Of a stretch of DNA of 64,000 nt, positions 44,160 through 53,451 are shown one piece after another. A model generated the notes under the pieces. That model was not told the origin of the DNA. It saw only the letters and a program-made list of their open reading frames with translations, and did no database searches. Position numbers and translations under genes: made by a program. This stretch comes from Polaribacter marinaquae. GTDB taxonomy: Bacteria > Bacteroidota > Bacteroidia > Flavobacteriales > Flavobacteriaceae. Each line of letters begins with the position of its first letter. Positions within the stretch are counted from its first letter, which is position 1. Where the stretch lies: contig NZ_CP150496.1 of the NCBI RefSeq assembly GCF_038019025.1, positions 2,062,001 through 2,126,000 on the forward strand. Direction: 5' to 3'.

Positions 44160-44885
44160 ATGAAAAAGAAAACCATTTTAACACTTATCATTTTTATAAA
44201 CACCATTGTTTTTTCGCAAAACATAAGTGGTAAAGTTACTTATGTTGTTTCTATGGAATCTTTAACGAAAGAAAAAATAGATTCAATTTCTAAATCTTTT
44301 AAAAAGAAAAACATAAAAATGGGTAAATGGATGCGTAATATATTTGAAAATACGCCCAATGTAAGTGCATACTTAGAATTTTCTAATGATGAATCTTTGT
44401 ATTATGTGGAAAATGAAATGCAAAATGATGGAAAACCTGTTTTTAATGTGAATAGAACTTTTGCAGGAGGAGAAGATAGATATTATAAGAATATTAAAAC
44501 AAAAGAATTTTATCATGAAAGTGATGTTTTTGATGAACTTTCATTAATAGAAATCCCTATTAAAAAATGGAAATTAACACAGGAATCTAAAATTATAGGA
44601 GGTTATTTGTGTTACAAAGCAATAGATTTAAGTTATAAAAGCAATAGTACCTTTGCTTGGTTTACACCAGAAATACCAGTAAGTTTTGGACCTAAAAAGT
44701 TTGTAGATTTACCTGGTTTGGTGCTTGAGGTACAGTTAAAAAGAAGAAAAATTATTGCAAGTAAAATAATACTTAATCCTAAAGAGGAAATAAATATTAA
44801 CAAACCTACAAAAGGCAAAAGAGTAACCGCAGAAGAAGCTAAAAAAAGGTATTCTAATTTTTGGAACAGTTTACAAAAACAATAA
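44160..44885 (+). CDS. GLPGLI family protein (copy 2)
   Basis: 241 residues with a signal peptide ending near VFSQ. The signature is PKKFVDLPGLVLEV. Both copies share FxWTLTQ/KWKLTQESKIIGGYLCYKAI-type wording and the late KGKRVT / KGKKLT segment, so they are paralogues. The barrel gene follows 8 bp later, showing co-transcription. A periplasmic accessory role for the barrel is a reasonable inference. Confidence 0.88.
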   Translation: MKKKTILTLIIFINTIVFSQNISGKVTYVVSMESLTKEKIDSISKSFKKKNIKMGKWMRNIFENTPNVSAYLEFSNDESLYYVENEMQNDGKPVFNVNRTFAGGEDRYYKNIKTKEFYHESDVFDELSLIEIPIKKWKLTQESKIIGGYLCYKAIDLSYKSNSTFAWFTPEIPVSFGPKKFVDLPGLVLEVQLKRRKIIASKIILNPKEEININKPTKGKRVTAEEAKKRYSNFWNSLQKQ

Positions 44886-44893
44886 AAGTTTAT

Positions 44894-47566
44894 ATGAAAA
44901 AGATAAGTCTATTAGTATTGTTTTTTGGTGTATCTATTTCATTTTTCGCCCAAAAAATAACACTTTCTGGAGCTGTAAAAGATAGTTTACAAAACCCAAT
45001 GCCGTATGCAAATGTTATAGCAAAGCCCAAAGATGTCTCTAAAAATCTAAAATTTGCAATAACAGATAATGACGGTTATTATAAACTGCTTTTAGAAAAA
45101 GGAGATACTATTAACATTAGTATTTCTTATTTAGGTTACAAACCTATAGAATATCAGTTTATTGCTTTTAAAAACACTAAAAAAGATTTTGTATTACAAC
45201 AATCTTCAGAAAGTTTAGATGAAATTGTTATTGAAATGCCAGTAACAGTTAGAGGTGATACCACAACCTATAAAACAGATAAATTTACAGATGGTTCTGA
45301 ACGCAAACTTAAAAATGTTTTAAAAAAATTACCAGGTGTAGAAGTCGATAAAAACGGTAGTGTTACTGTACAAGGCAAAAAGGTAACCAAAATGTTGGTA
45401 GATGGCAAAAAGTTTTTTGGTGGTAATTCTAAATTGGCCGTAGAAAATATTCCTGCAAATGCTGTGGGTAATGTAGAGGTAATAGATAATTATAATGAAG
45501 TAGCTTTTTTAAAAGGATTAACAGATTCTGATGAAATGGCAATGAATATCAAACTAAAAGAAGATAAAAAACGGTTTCTTTTTGGTGATGTAGAAGTTGG
45601 TAAAGGCAATGAAGATTTTTATAAGACCAGTGCTAATTTATTTTATTATGCGCCTAAAATAAACGTAAATTTGATAGGAAACATAAATAATGTAAACGAA
45701 AAAACTTTCACGACTAAAGATTATATAAGTTTTTCTGGTGGTGTAAATGCCATTTTTAGCGGTAATTTTAATTTTAAAGGAGGCGCTTTTTCGCAGTTTA
45801 TGCAAAGCAATGATGTATTAAAAAGCAAACAAAAGTTTGGCGCACTTAACATTACAAAAACGGCAACTTCTAAATTAGATGTTTCTGGTTTTGCCATTTT
45901 TTCTGGTACAGAAACTACCAATTTTAAAGAAGATTTTAATCAGTATACGACTTTTACAGAAGCAAGAACTAACAAAACAATTGCAGATAATTTATTAGGA
46001 ATTGGAAATTTAAACTTAGAGTATACACCTAATTCTAAAGAAAAATGGTATGTAAGAACGCAGGTAAAAAGAACGAATAACACTATTGATAATAGCTTAA
46101 ATTCTATAGTAAACGCTACTTCAAATTTAATTACAACAGATAAAAGTTTAAAAGCTACGTACATTAATCAGAATATAGAATGGCACAAAAGACAAAATGA
46201 TGCACATACGTTTTCTTCTGTGTTTAGTTATGTTTTAGATAAAAACAATCAAAATGCTTTTTGGGAAACCGAAAACCCAATTTTACAAGGTTTAATTCCT
46301 ACGGATAATAACCAAGATTTATTAAGAATTTTACAAGATAAAGATACTCAAGAGCAAAATATAGATTTTGTTTTTAAGCATTTTTGGGAACTGAATAATG
46401 CGAATCATATTTATACAACTGGTGGTAATAAGTTTTTAAATGAAGATTTTTCTACGGATGATAGTCAAAAACTAGATAACGGAACAATCAATAATTTTTC
46501 TTCTGCTGGTTTTGGGAACAACCTAAATTTTAAATTGAATGATTTGTTTGTAGGAATGCATTACAAGTTTAGAACAGGCATTTTCACCTTTAAACAAGGT
46601 GCTTTTTTACATAATTATAATTGGCAGTTAAATCAGCAAACACAAACCACAAAAAATAAATGGGTGGTTTTGCCAGACTTTTTAGCAAAAATTGAGTTTA
46701 ATAAATCGAAAAAAATTACTATTAATTACAATTTAAAAACTTCTTTTTCTGATGCGAGTAGGTTTGCCAATCGTTTTTATTTACAATCGTATAATTCTGT
46801 TTTTAAAGGAAATGAAAATTTAGAAAACAATTTGTATCATGCAGCACGTATTTATTATAGTAGGTTTAGTTTGTACAGAGGTTTAATGCTGTTTGCCAAT
46901 TTAAATTACAATAAACAAATAAAAGGTGTTAGAAATACGGTTGCTTTTGATGTAAATAATACAGAAGAAACGCAAAGAATCAATCAGTTTTTAAAAGCGA
47001 AATTATTTAACAATCCGTCAGAAGATTTAAGAGGAACTGTACATCTAGAAAAAAGTATAAAAAACATAAAATACAAGTTTGATGTTGGTTTTAAAAACGC
47101 TAGTTATGTGCAAGAAATAGACAACAACCTACAAACCAATAAAAATAATAGTTATAATTACGAAGTTGGTTTCGAAACAATGTTTGATAATTTACCTACC
47201 CTAGAATTTGGTATAAGTAGAGATATTGGGCGTTTTATTTCTAGTAACAACACTTCTAAATTTATTACCATAGAACCTTTTGTAACCGTAGATTACGATT
47301 TTTTAGACGGCTTTATTTTCAATTTTGATTATAGAAAAAGCATCTACGAAAATAAAGATTTGGGTCAGAAAAATATTTATGAAATAGCAAATACAACCTT
47401 GTCTTATAAAAAAGAAGACAGTGCTTGGTCTTATAAAATATCTGCACAAAATTTATTTAATGCACAATTTAAACAAAGCAATCGTTTTTCAGATTATGTA
47501 GTTTCAGATTCTAAAACCTTTATTTTACCAAGAATTATAATGTTTAGTATTGGGTATAATTTGTAA
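44894..47566 (+). CDS. Outer-membrane TonB-receptor-like barrel with carboxypeptidase-like domain
   Basis: 890 residues from the ATG at 44894, which begins the signal peptide MKKISLLVLFFGVSISFFAQ (the frame also opens at 44861). A carboxypeptidase regulatory-like domain (about 20-110) is followed by a plug-like domain with VLKKLPGVEV and KMLVDGKKFFGG, then a long barrel. It is the usual partner of GLPGLI proteins. No TonB box was identified with confidence. It is the last gene of the block controlled, perhaps, by the XRE pair. Confidence 0.88.
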   Translation: MKKISLLVLFFGVSISFFAQKITLSGAVKDSLQNPMPYANVIAKPKDVSKNLKFAITDNDGYYKLLLEKGDTINISISYLGYKPIEYQFIAFKNTKKDFVLQQSSESLDEIVIEMPVTVRGDTTTYKTDKFTDGSERKLKNVLKKLPGVEVDKNGSVTVQGKKVTKMLVDGKKFFGGNSKLAVENIPANAVGNVEVIDNYNEVAFLKGLTDSDEMAMNIKLKEDKKRFLFGDVEVGKGNEDFYKTSANLFYYAPKINVNLIGNINNVNEKTFTTKDYISFSGGVNAIFSGNFNFKGGAFSQFMQSNDVLKSKQKFGALNITKTATSKLDVSGFAIFSGTETTNFKEDFNQYTTFTEARTNKTIADNLLGIGNLNLEYTPNSKEKWYVRTQVKRTNNTIDNSLNSIVNATSNLITTDKSLKATYINQNIEWHKRQNDAHTFSSVFSYVLDKNNQNAFWETENPILQGLIPTDNNQDLLRILQDKDTQEQNIDFVFKHFWELNNANHIYTTGGNKFLNEDFSTDDSQKLDNGTINNFSSAGFGNNLNFKLNDLFVGMHYKFRTGIFTFKQGAFLHNYNWQLNQQTQTTKNKWVVLPDFLAKIEFNKSKKITINYNLKTSFSDASRFANRFYLQSYNSVFKGNENLENNLYHAARIYYSRFSLYRGLMLFANLNYNKQIKGVRNTVAFDVNNTEETQRINQFLKAKLFNNPSEDLRGTVHLEKSIKNIKYKFDVGFKNASYVQEIDNNLQTNKNNSYNYEVGFETMFDNLPTLEFGISRDIGRFISSNNTSKFITIEPFVTVDYDFLDGFIFNFDYRKSIYENKDLGQKNIYEIANTTLSYKKEDSAWSYKISAQNLFNAQFKQSNRFSDYVVSDSKTFILPRIIMFSIGYNL

Positions 47567-47569
47567 TTT

Positions 47570-47597
47570 CAGTTATCAATAAAATTATTGTTAACTG
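47570..47597. terminator. Inverted repeat between convergent genes, possible terminator
   Basis: CAGTTATCAATAA and TTATTGTTAACTG pair with one mismatch, between the barrel gene (+) and the RNase H gene (-). No T-run follows, so the function is uncertain. Confidence 0.35.
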
Positions 47598-47618
47598 TGT
47601 ATTGCTATTGAATACCAC

Positions 47619-48254
47619 TTACTTTCTTCCAAAATCTGCAGGAATTTCCCCCCAAGCTTTAGTTTCCCATTTTAAAATTGGGTTTTTAAAAGTATTTTCT
47701 TTCAACCATTTTTCTGCTCTTTTAATCAACTCTAAGATGTCTTTGTTAGAAGCATCAAAATGCATGTTGGTTTTACATCTTTTTTGTTTAATCCAACTCA
47801 TGGCAATTTTAGAATCAGAATAAATAGGAATATCTTCTTTGTTTTTGCTTTTTAAAAGTGCAATACCATGTACCAAAGCTAAAAACTCGCCAATATTATT
47901 GGTTCCTTTAGCGTAAGGTCCTTTTCTAAAAATTTCTTGTTTATTGTGCGTTAAAACACCTCTGTATTCCATTTTACCGGGGTTTCCTGCACAAGCAGCG
48001 TCTACAGAAATACTCTCTAAATTTGGTTTACCGTATTTTGTTTTATCAGCAGTAGAAAGTGTCGGTTTTTTGGTGTTTTTACCAATATAATCAGTAAAAT
48101 TTTTAGAAAACGCAACTTCAGCATCATCTAAGCTTGCAAAAGATTTGTATTGTGCACCTTCAAAGCCGTCTATTTGTTTTTTACAAACATTCCAAGACGT
48201 ATAAATTCCTTTTTTACGTCCGTTCCAAACCACATAAAACTTTTTTTTACTCAT
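47619..48254 (-). CDS. Viroplasmin-type N-terminus plus RNase H domain protein
   Basis: 211 residues. The N-terminal domain (about 1-50) reads FYVVWNGRKKGIYTSWNVCKKQIDGFEGAQYK when scanned in parts, a caulimovirus-viroplasmin-like nucleic-acid-binding module. The remainder is a type 1 RNase H domain: SVDAACAGNPG (first Asp), NNIGEFLALVHGIALL (Glu), and IYSDSKIAMSWI (Asp). It removes RNA from RNA-DNA hybrids. It overlaps the end of purN by 8 bp, so the two are co-transcribed. Confidence 0.88.
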   Translation of the reverse strand: MSKKKFYVVWNGRKKGIYTSWNVCKKQIDGFEGAQYKSFASLDDAEVAFSKNFTDYIGKNTKKPTLSTADKTKYGKPNLESISVDAACAGNPGKMEYRGVLTHNKQEIFRKGPYAKGTNNIGEFLALVHGIALLKSKNKEDIPIYSDSKIAMSWIKQKRCKTNMHFDASNKDILELIKRAEKWLKENTFKNPILKWETKAWGEIPADFGRK

Positions 48255-48819
48255 TTGTAGCTAAAATAACTTCTTCTATAACCTTCGGAAAGTAGCGTTG
48301 TTCTAATAAATGAATCTTTTCTGCAATCGTTTCTGGTGTATCTTGCTCGTTTAAAGCTGTTTTTGATTGAAAAATGATGGCACCTTCGTCGTAATTTTCA
48401 TTTACATAGTGAATTGTAATACCTGTTTCGGTTTCGTTATTATCTTTTACGGCTTTATGAACATGCATTCCATACATTCCTTTTCCGCCATATTTTGGTA
48501 ATAATGCTGGGTGAATATTGATGATTTTCTTAGGAAAAGCATCGACTATTTTTTGTGGAATTCTCCATAAAAAACCAGCTAGAATTATATAATCTGCTTG
48601 GTTTTTTAAAATATTTAAGACCGTATCTGTTTTAGAAAAATCGTTTCTATTAAAGTGTAAACAATTAATATTTAAGTTTTTACATCGTTCAAAAACTTTG
48701 GCATGCTCATTGTTACACAACACTTTAGTAACCTTAGCGGTTTTAGTATGATTAAAAAACTTAATAATGTTTTCTGCGTTCGAACCCGAACCAGAAGCAA
48801 AAACAACAATACGCTTCAT
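48247..48819 (-). CDS. purN: Phosphoribosylglycinamide formyltransferase PurN
   Basis: It transfers the formyl group of 10-formyl-THF to glycinamide ribonucleotide in purine synthesis. At 190 residues it has FASGSGSNAENI at the phosphate-binding start, the catalytic Asn/His/Asp set in INIHPALLPKYGG and the GITIHYVNENYDEGAII segment. It diverges from acpP, a conserved arrangement in flavobacteria as I recall it. Confidence 0.95.
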   Translation of the reverse strand: MKRIVVFASGSGSNAENIIKFFNHTKTAKVTKVLCNNEHAKVFERCKNLNINCLHFNRNDFSKTDTVLNILKNQADYIILAGFLWRIPQKIVDAFPKKIINIHPALLPKYGGKGMYGMHVHKAVKDNNETETGITIHYVNENYDEGAIIFQSKTALNEQDTPETIAEKIHLLEQRYFPKVIEEVILATNE

Positions 48820-48951
48820 ATCTATATATCTAAGCTACAAAAAAAAGAATAATTATTAACAAACTGATTGTTTTGAGTAAAGATTAAATTATTTTATTTA
48901 CTTTTAATAATCATTTTTGGGACAAAAATTAGTTATAATTAATAAGATTTG

Positions 48952-48959
48952 TATTTTTG
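48952..48959 (+). promoter_or_regulatory. -7 promoter box of the acpP-fabF-rnc operon
   Basis: TATTTTTG, a full TAnnTTTG match, 30 bp before acpP. Confidence 0.6.
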
Positions 48960-48989
48960 CCCCGATTTAAAATTTAAAATTAAAAAATT

Positions 48990-49226
48990 ATGTCAGACAT
49001 TGCATCAAGAGTAAAAGCGATTATCGTAGACAAATTAGGCGTTGACGATAACGAAGTAACAACAGAAGCTAGCTTCACAAATGATTTAGGAGCAGACTCT
49101 TTAGATACTGTTGAGTTAATTATGGAATTCGAAAAAGAATTTGATATCCAAATTCCAGATGATCAAGCAGAAAACATTGGTACTGTAGGTCAAGCGGTTA
49201 GTTATATAGAAGAAGCAAAAAAGTAA
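48990..49226 (+). CDS. acpP: Acyl carrier protein
   Basis: It carries growing fatty acyl chains on a phosphopantetheine arm. 78 residues, strongly acidic, with the attachment serine in GADSLDTVE (Ser37). It is 7 bp before fabF. Confidence 0.98.
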   Translation: MSDIASRVKAIIVDKLGVDDNEVTTEASFTNDLGADSLDTVELIMEFEKEFDIQIPDDQAENIGTVGQAVSYIEEAKK

Positions 49227-49233
49227 GAATTAT

Positions 49234-50487
49234 ATGCAATTAAAACGAGTTGTAGTCACTGGACTTGGCGCATTAACGCCAATTGGTAATAATATTGAAG
49301 AATATTGGAACGCCTTAGTTAACGGAGTTAGCGGAGCAGCACCTATCACTTACTTTGATGCTGCCAAGTTCAAAACTCGTTTCGCATGTGAACTTAAGGG
49401 CTTTAAGGTTAATGATTTTATTGACAGAAAAGAAGCCCGTAGAATGGATCGATTTACGCAATATGCAATGGTAGCTTCGGATGAAGCAATTGCAGATGCA
49501 GATTTAGATCTAGAAAACATTAACAAATTACGAGTTGGTGTAATTTGGGGTGCTGGTATTGGAGGTTTAGAAACTTTTCAAAATGAAGCTATAAATTTTG
49601 GTGCTGGAGACGGTACACCAAGATTTAATCCTTTCTTTATACCAAAAATGATTGCAGACATTGCGCCAGGACATATTTCTATTAAAAACGGATTTATGGG
49701 GCCAAATTATACTACAGTTTCTGCCTGTGCATCTTCTGCAAACGCAATGATAGATGCTTTAAATTACATTAGATTAGGCCACTGCGACGTTATTGTTACA
49801 GGTGGTTCTGAAGCTGCTGTAACATATGCAGGTGTTGGTGGTTTTAACGCAATGCACGCTTTGTCAACTAGAAATGAATCTCCAGAATCTGCATCGAGAC
49901 CTTTTGACGCAGAAAGAGATGGTTTTGTTTTAGGAGAAGGAGCCGGAGCAATTATTTTAGAAGAGTACGAGCATGCAAAAGCAAGAGGAGCAAAAATATA
50001 TGCAGAAGTAATTGGAGGCGGTATGTCTTCGGATGCTTATCATATGACAGCGCCACATCCAGAAGGTTTGGGTGTAATTGCAGTAATGAAAAATTGTTTA
50101 GAAAATTCTGGTATCAAACCAGAAGACGTAGATCATATCAATACACACGGTACATCTACACCACTTGGTGATGTTGCAGAGTTAAAAGCAATATCAGAAG
50201 TTTTTGGAGACCACGCTAAGAATATCAATATCAATTCTACAAAATCTATGACTGGGCACTTATTAGGTGCAGCAGGTGCTATAGAATCGATTGCTTCTAT
50301 TTTAGCAATGAAAAATAGTTTGGTGCCGCCAACAATTAATCATTCTAATGCAGATGAAAATATAAACCAAGAACTTAATTTAACTTTAAATAAACCTCAA
50401 GAAAGAGAAATTAAAGTTGCAATGAGTAATACTTTTGGTTTTGGTGGTCACAATGCTTGTGTAGCGTTTAAGAAATTAGATGAGTAG
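49234..50487 (+). CDS. fabF: Beta-ketoacyl-ACP synthase II FabF
   Basis: A condensing enzyme of fatty acid elongation. 417 residues with the catalytic Cys165 in VSACASSANAM and the two active-site His in NTHGTSTPLGD and MTGHLLGAAGA. It lies between acpP and rnc with gaps of 7 and 3 bp, so one operon. Confidence 0.98.
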   Translation: MQLKRVVVTGLGALTPIGNNIEEYWNALVNGVSGAAPITYFDAAKFKTRFACELKGFKVNDFIDRKEARRMDRFTQYAMVASDEAIADADLDLENINKLRVGVIWGAGIGGLETFQNEAINFGAGDGTPRFNPFFIPKMIADIAPGHISIKNGFMGPNYTTVSACASSANAMIDALNYIRLGHCDVIVTGGSEAAVTYAGVGGFNAMHALSTRNESPESASRPFDAERDGFVLGEGAGAIILEEYEHAKARGAKIYAEVIGGGMSSDAYHMTAPHPEGLGVIAVMKNCLENSGIKPEDVDHINTHGTSTPLGDVAELKAISEVFGDHAKNININSTKSMTGHLLGAAGAIESIASILAMKNSLVPPTINHSNADENINQELNLTLNKPQEREIKVAMSNTFGFGGHNACVAFKKLDE

Positions 50488-50490
50488 TTT

Positions 50491-51231
50491 ATGAATAGTT
50501 TTATTCGTAAAATAGTTCAACAGCATTCTAAAGAAGATGCAGAATTTCATAACGAATTAAGAAAACTACTAAATTTTTCTCCAAGAAAAATAAATCAATA
50601 CAAAAAAGCATTTACCCATAGATCTGTTCAAATGTTAGACAGAAAAGGGAACCCTATTAACTACGAAAGATTAGAGTTTTTAGGAGATTCTATCTTAGGA
50701 TCTGTAATTGCTGCTTATTTATATAAAAAAGTTCCTACAGGTACAGAAGGGTATTTAACACAAATGCGCTCTAAAATTGTTAGTAGAGAGCATTTAAATG
50801 AGTTGGGTAAAGACTTAAATTTAATAAGATTTGTAAAAAGTAATATCGATCAATCTAATGTTGGCGATAATATTCATGGTAATATTTTTGAAGCATTAAT
50901 TGGTGCTATTTATTTAGACAAAGGATATAATTTTTGTCAGAAATTTATATACCATAATGTAATTGTACCTTACGTAGATATCGAAAAACTAGAAGGTAAA
51001 ATTACTAGTTATAAAGGTTTGATTATAGAGTGGTGCCAAAAGCAAAAGAAAATTTACAGCTTCGATACTTACGAAGATTCTGGTAACGACCCCGTAAAAC
51101 ATTTTAGTGTTAAAGTAAGTATAGATGGTGAGCAAGTTGCTAAAGGTAGAGCTACATCAAAGAAAAAAGCAGAAGAGCAAGCATCTAAAAGAGTCTATTT
51201 TGCTTTTCAAAAGCAAATTTCTCTAGATTAA
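50491..51231 (+). CDS. rnc: Ribonuclease III
   Basis: A double-strand RNA endonuclease for rRNA and mRNA processing. 246 residues: a catalytic domain with the signature YERLEFLGDSILG and a later EALIGAIYLDKG, then a C-terminal dsRNA-binding domain (about 175-246, AKGRATSKKKAEEQAS). It lies 3 bp after fabF. Confidence 0.97.
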   Translation: MNSFIRKIVQQHSKEDAEFHNELRKLLNFSPRKINQYKKAFTHRSVQMLDRKGNPINYERLEFLGDSILGSVIAAYLYKKVPTGTEGYLTQMRSKIVSREHLNELGKDLNLIRFVKSNIDQSNVGDNIHGNIFEALIGAIYLDKGYNFCQKFIYHNVIVPYVDIEKLEGKITSYKGLIIEWCQKQKKIYSFDTYEDSGNDPVKHFSVKVSIDGEQVAKGRATSKKKAEEQASKRVYFAFQKQISLD

Positions 51232-51321
51232 AGCGATAACGTTTTCGTTAAAATAACTTAGAATACTCGTAAACTATTAGTAATTTAGCAAGATTAAATA
51301 CTAAAAGTAAATTTACGATAT

Positions 51322-51792
51322 ATGCAAATTCATGCTTTAGGTTTAGAAGATTTTTGTGAAGAAGAATACTCTTTAATAGGTATTCATACAGCATTAGAAG
51401 ACTACAGGCTTGCATATTTACTAAATAAAAATTTAAGCATAAAATTTTCTAAATCGACCAAAAATTTAGAGTTCGAAAAAGATAATAATTTAGCATCATT
51501 TTCTATCTATAATTTTTCAAGTAAAAAATACGATTACGATTGGTTTTTAATTGCAAATAGCTTTAAAAATGAGAACCAAACACAGTCTAACGAGTTACTT
51601 TTAACTACAGAAACTAGAACTTACTTAATTCCGGAAAAGAAGAAAGTAGATTTTTTTATTAAAATTTCTGGAGAAGTAGGCGATGCTTATGTTATAAATA
51701 CAGTAAAAAAAATAAAAGAAATTGAGCAAGTAATAACATCTTATTCAATAGATAAAAACACACTAAAGTCTAAAGACTTTTTAATATTTTAA
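51322..51792 (+). CDS. IPExxxVDY family protein
   Basis: A 156-residue soluble protein found in Bacteroidota next to rnc and pyk. The naming motif appears as LIPEKKKVDFF, with Phe in place of the usual Tyr. The function is unknown. Its stop is 1 bp before the pyruvate kinase start, so translation is probably coupled. Confidence 0.9.
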   Translation: MQIHALGLEDFCEEEYSLIGIHTALEDYRLAYLLNKNLSIKFSKSTKNLEFEKDNNLASFSIYNFSSKKYDYDWFLIANSFKNENQTQSNELLLTTETRTYLIPEKKKVDFFIKISGEVGDAYVINTVKKIKEIEQVITSYSIDKNTLKSKDFLIF

Positions 51793-51793
51793 T

Positions 51794-53221
51794 ATGACAG
51801 ATTATAAAAAAACTAAAATCGTTGCAACGTTAGGACCCGCTACAGGTACTAAAGAAATTTTAACAAATTTAGCAAAAGAAGGTGTAAACGTCTTCAGAAT
51901 TAATTTTTCTCATGCAGAATATGAAAATGTAAAGAAGACTGTTAAGACTATAAGAGAAATTAACGAAGAAAATGATTTCAACGTAGCTATTCTTGCAGAT
52001 TTACAAGGACCAAAACTTCGAGTTGGTGTTATGGAAGATGGTGTAGTTTTAGAAGACGGAGATCTATTTACATTTACTACAGAAAAATGTACAGGTACTA
52101 AAGAAAAAGCTTTTATGACCTATCAACGTTTTCCTAAAGATGTAAAAGTAGGAGAACAAATTTTAGTAGACGATGGTAAATTATTATTCGAAGTAGTATC
52201 TACAGATAAAGATAAAGAAGTAGTTGTTAAAACGATAGTTGGTGGTCCTTTAAAATCTAAAAAAGGAGTAAACTTACCAAATACAGCAATTTCTTTACCA
52301 GCTTTAACAGAAAAAGATAAAGAAGATGCAGTTTTTGCATTAAGTTTAAATGTAGATTGGATGGCATTATCTTTTGTTAGAACGCCAGAAGATTTAAGGA
52401 TGTTAAGAGATTTAATCGATCAACATTCAGAATATAGAGTTCCTGTAATTGCAAAAATAGAAAAGCCAGAAGCTGTTGCAAATATAGATGCATTAATACC
52501 TTATTGTGATGGTTTAATGGTAGCTCGTGGAGATTTAGGAGTAGAAATTCCTATGCAAGATGTACCGTTAATTCAAAAGAAATTAGTTAGAAGAGCAAAA
52601 AGAGCAAGAATACCTGTAATTATTGCAACGCAAATGATGGAAACAATGATCGATAACTCTGTACCAACAAGAGCAGAGGTAAATGATGTTGCAAATTCTA
52701 TTATGGATGGTGCAGATGCAGTAATGCTTTCTGGAGAAACTTCTGTTGGTAAACATCCAATTAGAGTTATTCAAAAAATGGCAGAAATTATCAAATCTGT
52801 AGAAAATTCTAGAATGATAAAAGTGCCACATGAAGCACCACATATTAGAACGAATAGATTTATTACAAAAGCAGTTTGTCATCACGCAGCATTAATGGCA
52901 AATGATATCGATGCAGCGGCAATTTCTACATTAACAAATAGTGGTTATACAGCGTTTCAAATATCTGCTTGGAGACCACAATCGTCAATTTTAGCCTTTT
53001 CATCAGAAAGAAGAATTTTAGGAAAACTAAACTTACTTTGGGGTGTTAAAGCATTTTATTACGATAAAAATTTAAGTACAGATGATACTGTTGTAGATAT
53101 TAATAAACTATCTAAAGATAAAGGATACGTAAAAGAAGGCGATTTAATGATTAACCTTACTTCTATGCCAGTAGAAGCAAAAGGTATGGTAAATACATTA
53201 AGAGTGTCAGAAATAGACTAA
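51794..53221 (+). CDS. pyk: Pyruvate kinase
   Basis: It makes pyruvate and ATP from phosphoenolpyruvate and ADP. 475 residues with KIVATLGPAT, the substrate and metal segment VIAKIEKPEAV, the GDLGVEIP motif and ETSVGKHP. The C-terminal allosteric domain is present. It closes the acpP-to-pyk run, with a terminator behind it. Confidence 0.97.
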   Translation: MTDYKKTKIVATLGPATGTKEILTNLAKEGVNVFRINFSHAEYENVKKTVKTIREINEENDFNVAILADLQGPKLRVGVMEDGVVLEDGDLFTFTTEKCTGTKEKAFMTYQRFPKDVKVGEQILVDDGKLLFEVVSTDKDKEVVVKTIVGGPLKSKKGVNLPNTAISLPALTEKDKEDAVFALSLNVDWMALSFVRTPEDLRMLRDLIDQHSEYRVPVIAKIEKPEAVANIDALIPYCDGLMVARGDLGVEIPMQDVPLIQKKLVRRAKRARIPVIIATQMMETMIDNSVPTRAEVNDVANSIMDGADAVMLSGETSVGKHPIRVIQKMAEIIKSVENSRMIKVPHEAPHIRTNRFITKAVCHHAALMANDIDAAAISTLTNSGYTAFQISAWRPQSSILAFSSERRILGKLNLLWGVKAFYYDKNLSTDDTVVDINKLSKDKGYVKEGDLMINLTSMPVEAKGMVNTLRVSEID

Positions 53222-53245
53222 AAAGCTATTCTTTTAAAGAAAACG

Positions 53246-53283
53246 AAAAGCATTTTGAGAAATCGAAATGCTTTTTTGTTTTT
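53246..53283 (+). terminator. Terminator after pyk
   Basis: The stem AAAAGCATTT / AAATGCTTTT is followed by a T-run. The rest of the gap to 53451 is AT-rich, with no gene seen. Confidence 0.85.
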
Positions 53284-53451
53284 AAAAATTATTATAGAAT
53301 TTTATTACTGTTTTTTCTTATTTTAAAAATAGCGCAAAAATCTTTTTTTAAATAAAATGTATTAAACGATTCAATAAAAAAAAATTAAAGCAGCCTTAAT
53401 TTGGGCTAAGCTATTTTGAAAATATTTATATTTTCTGAAGTCTAAATCACT

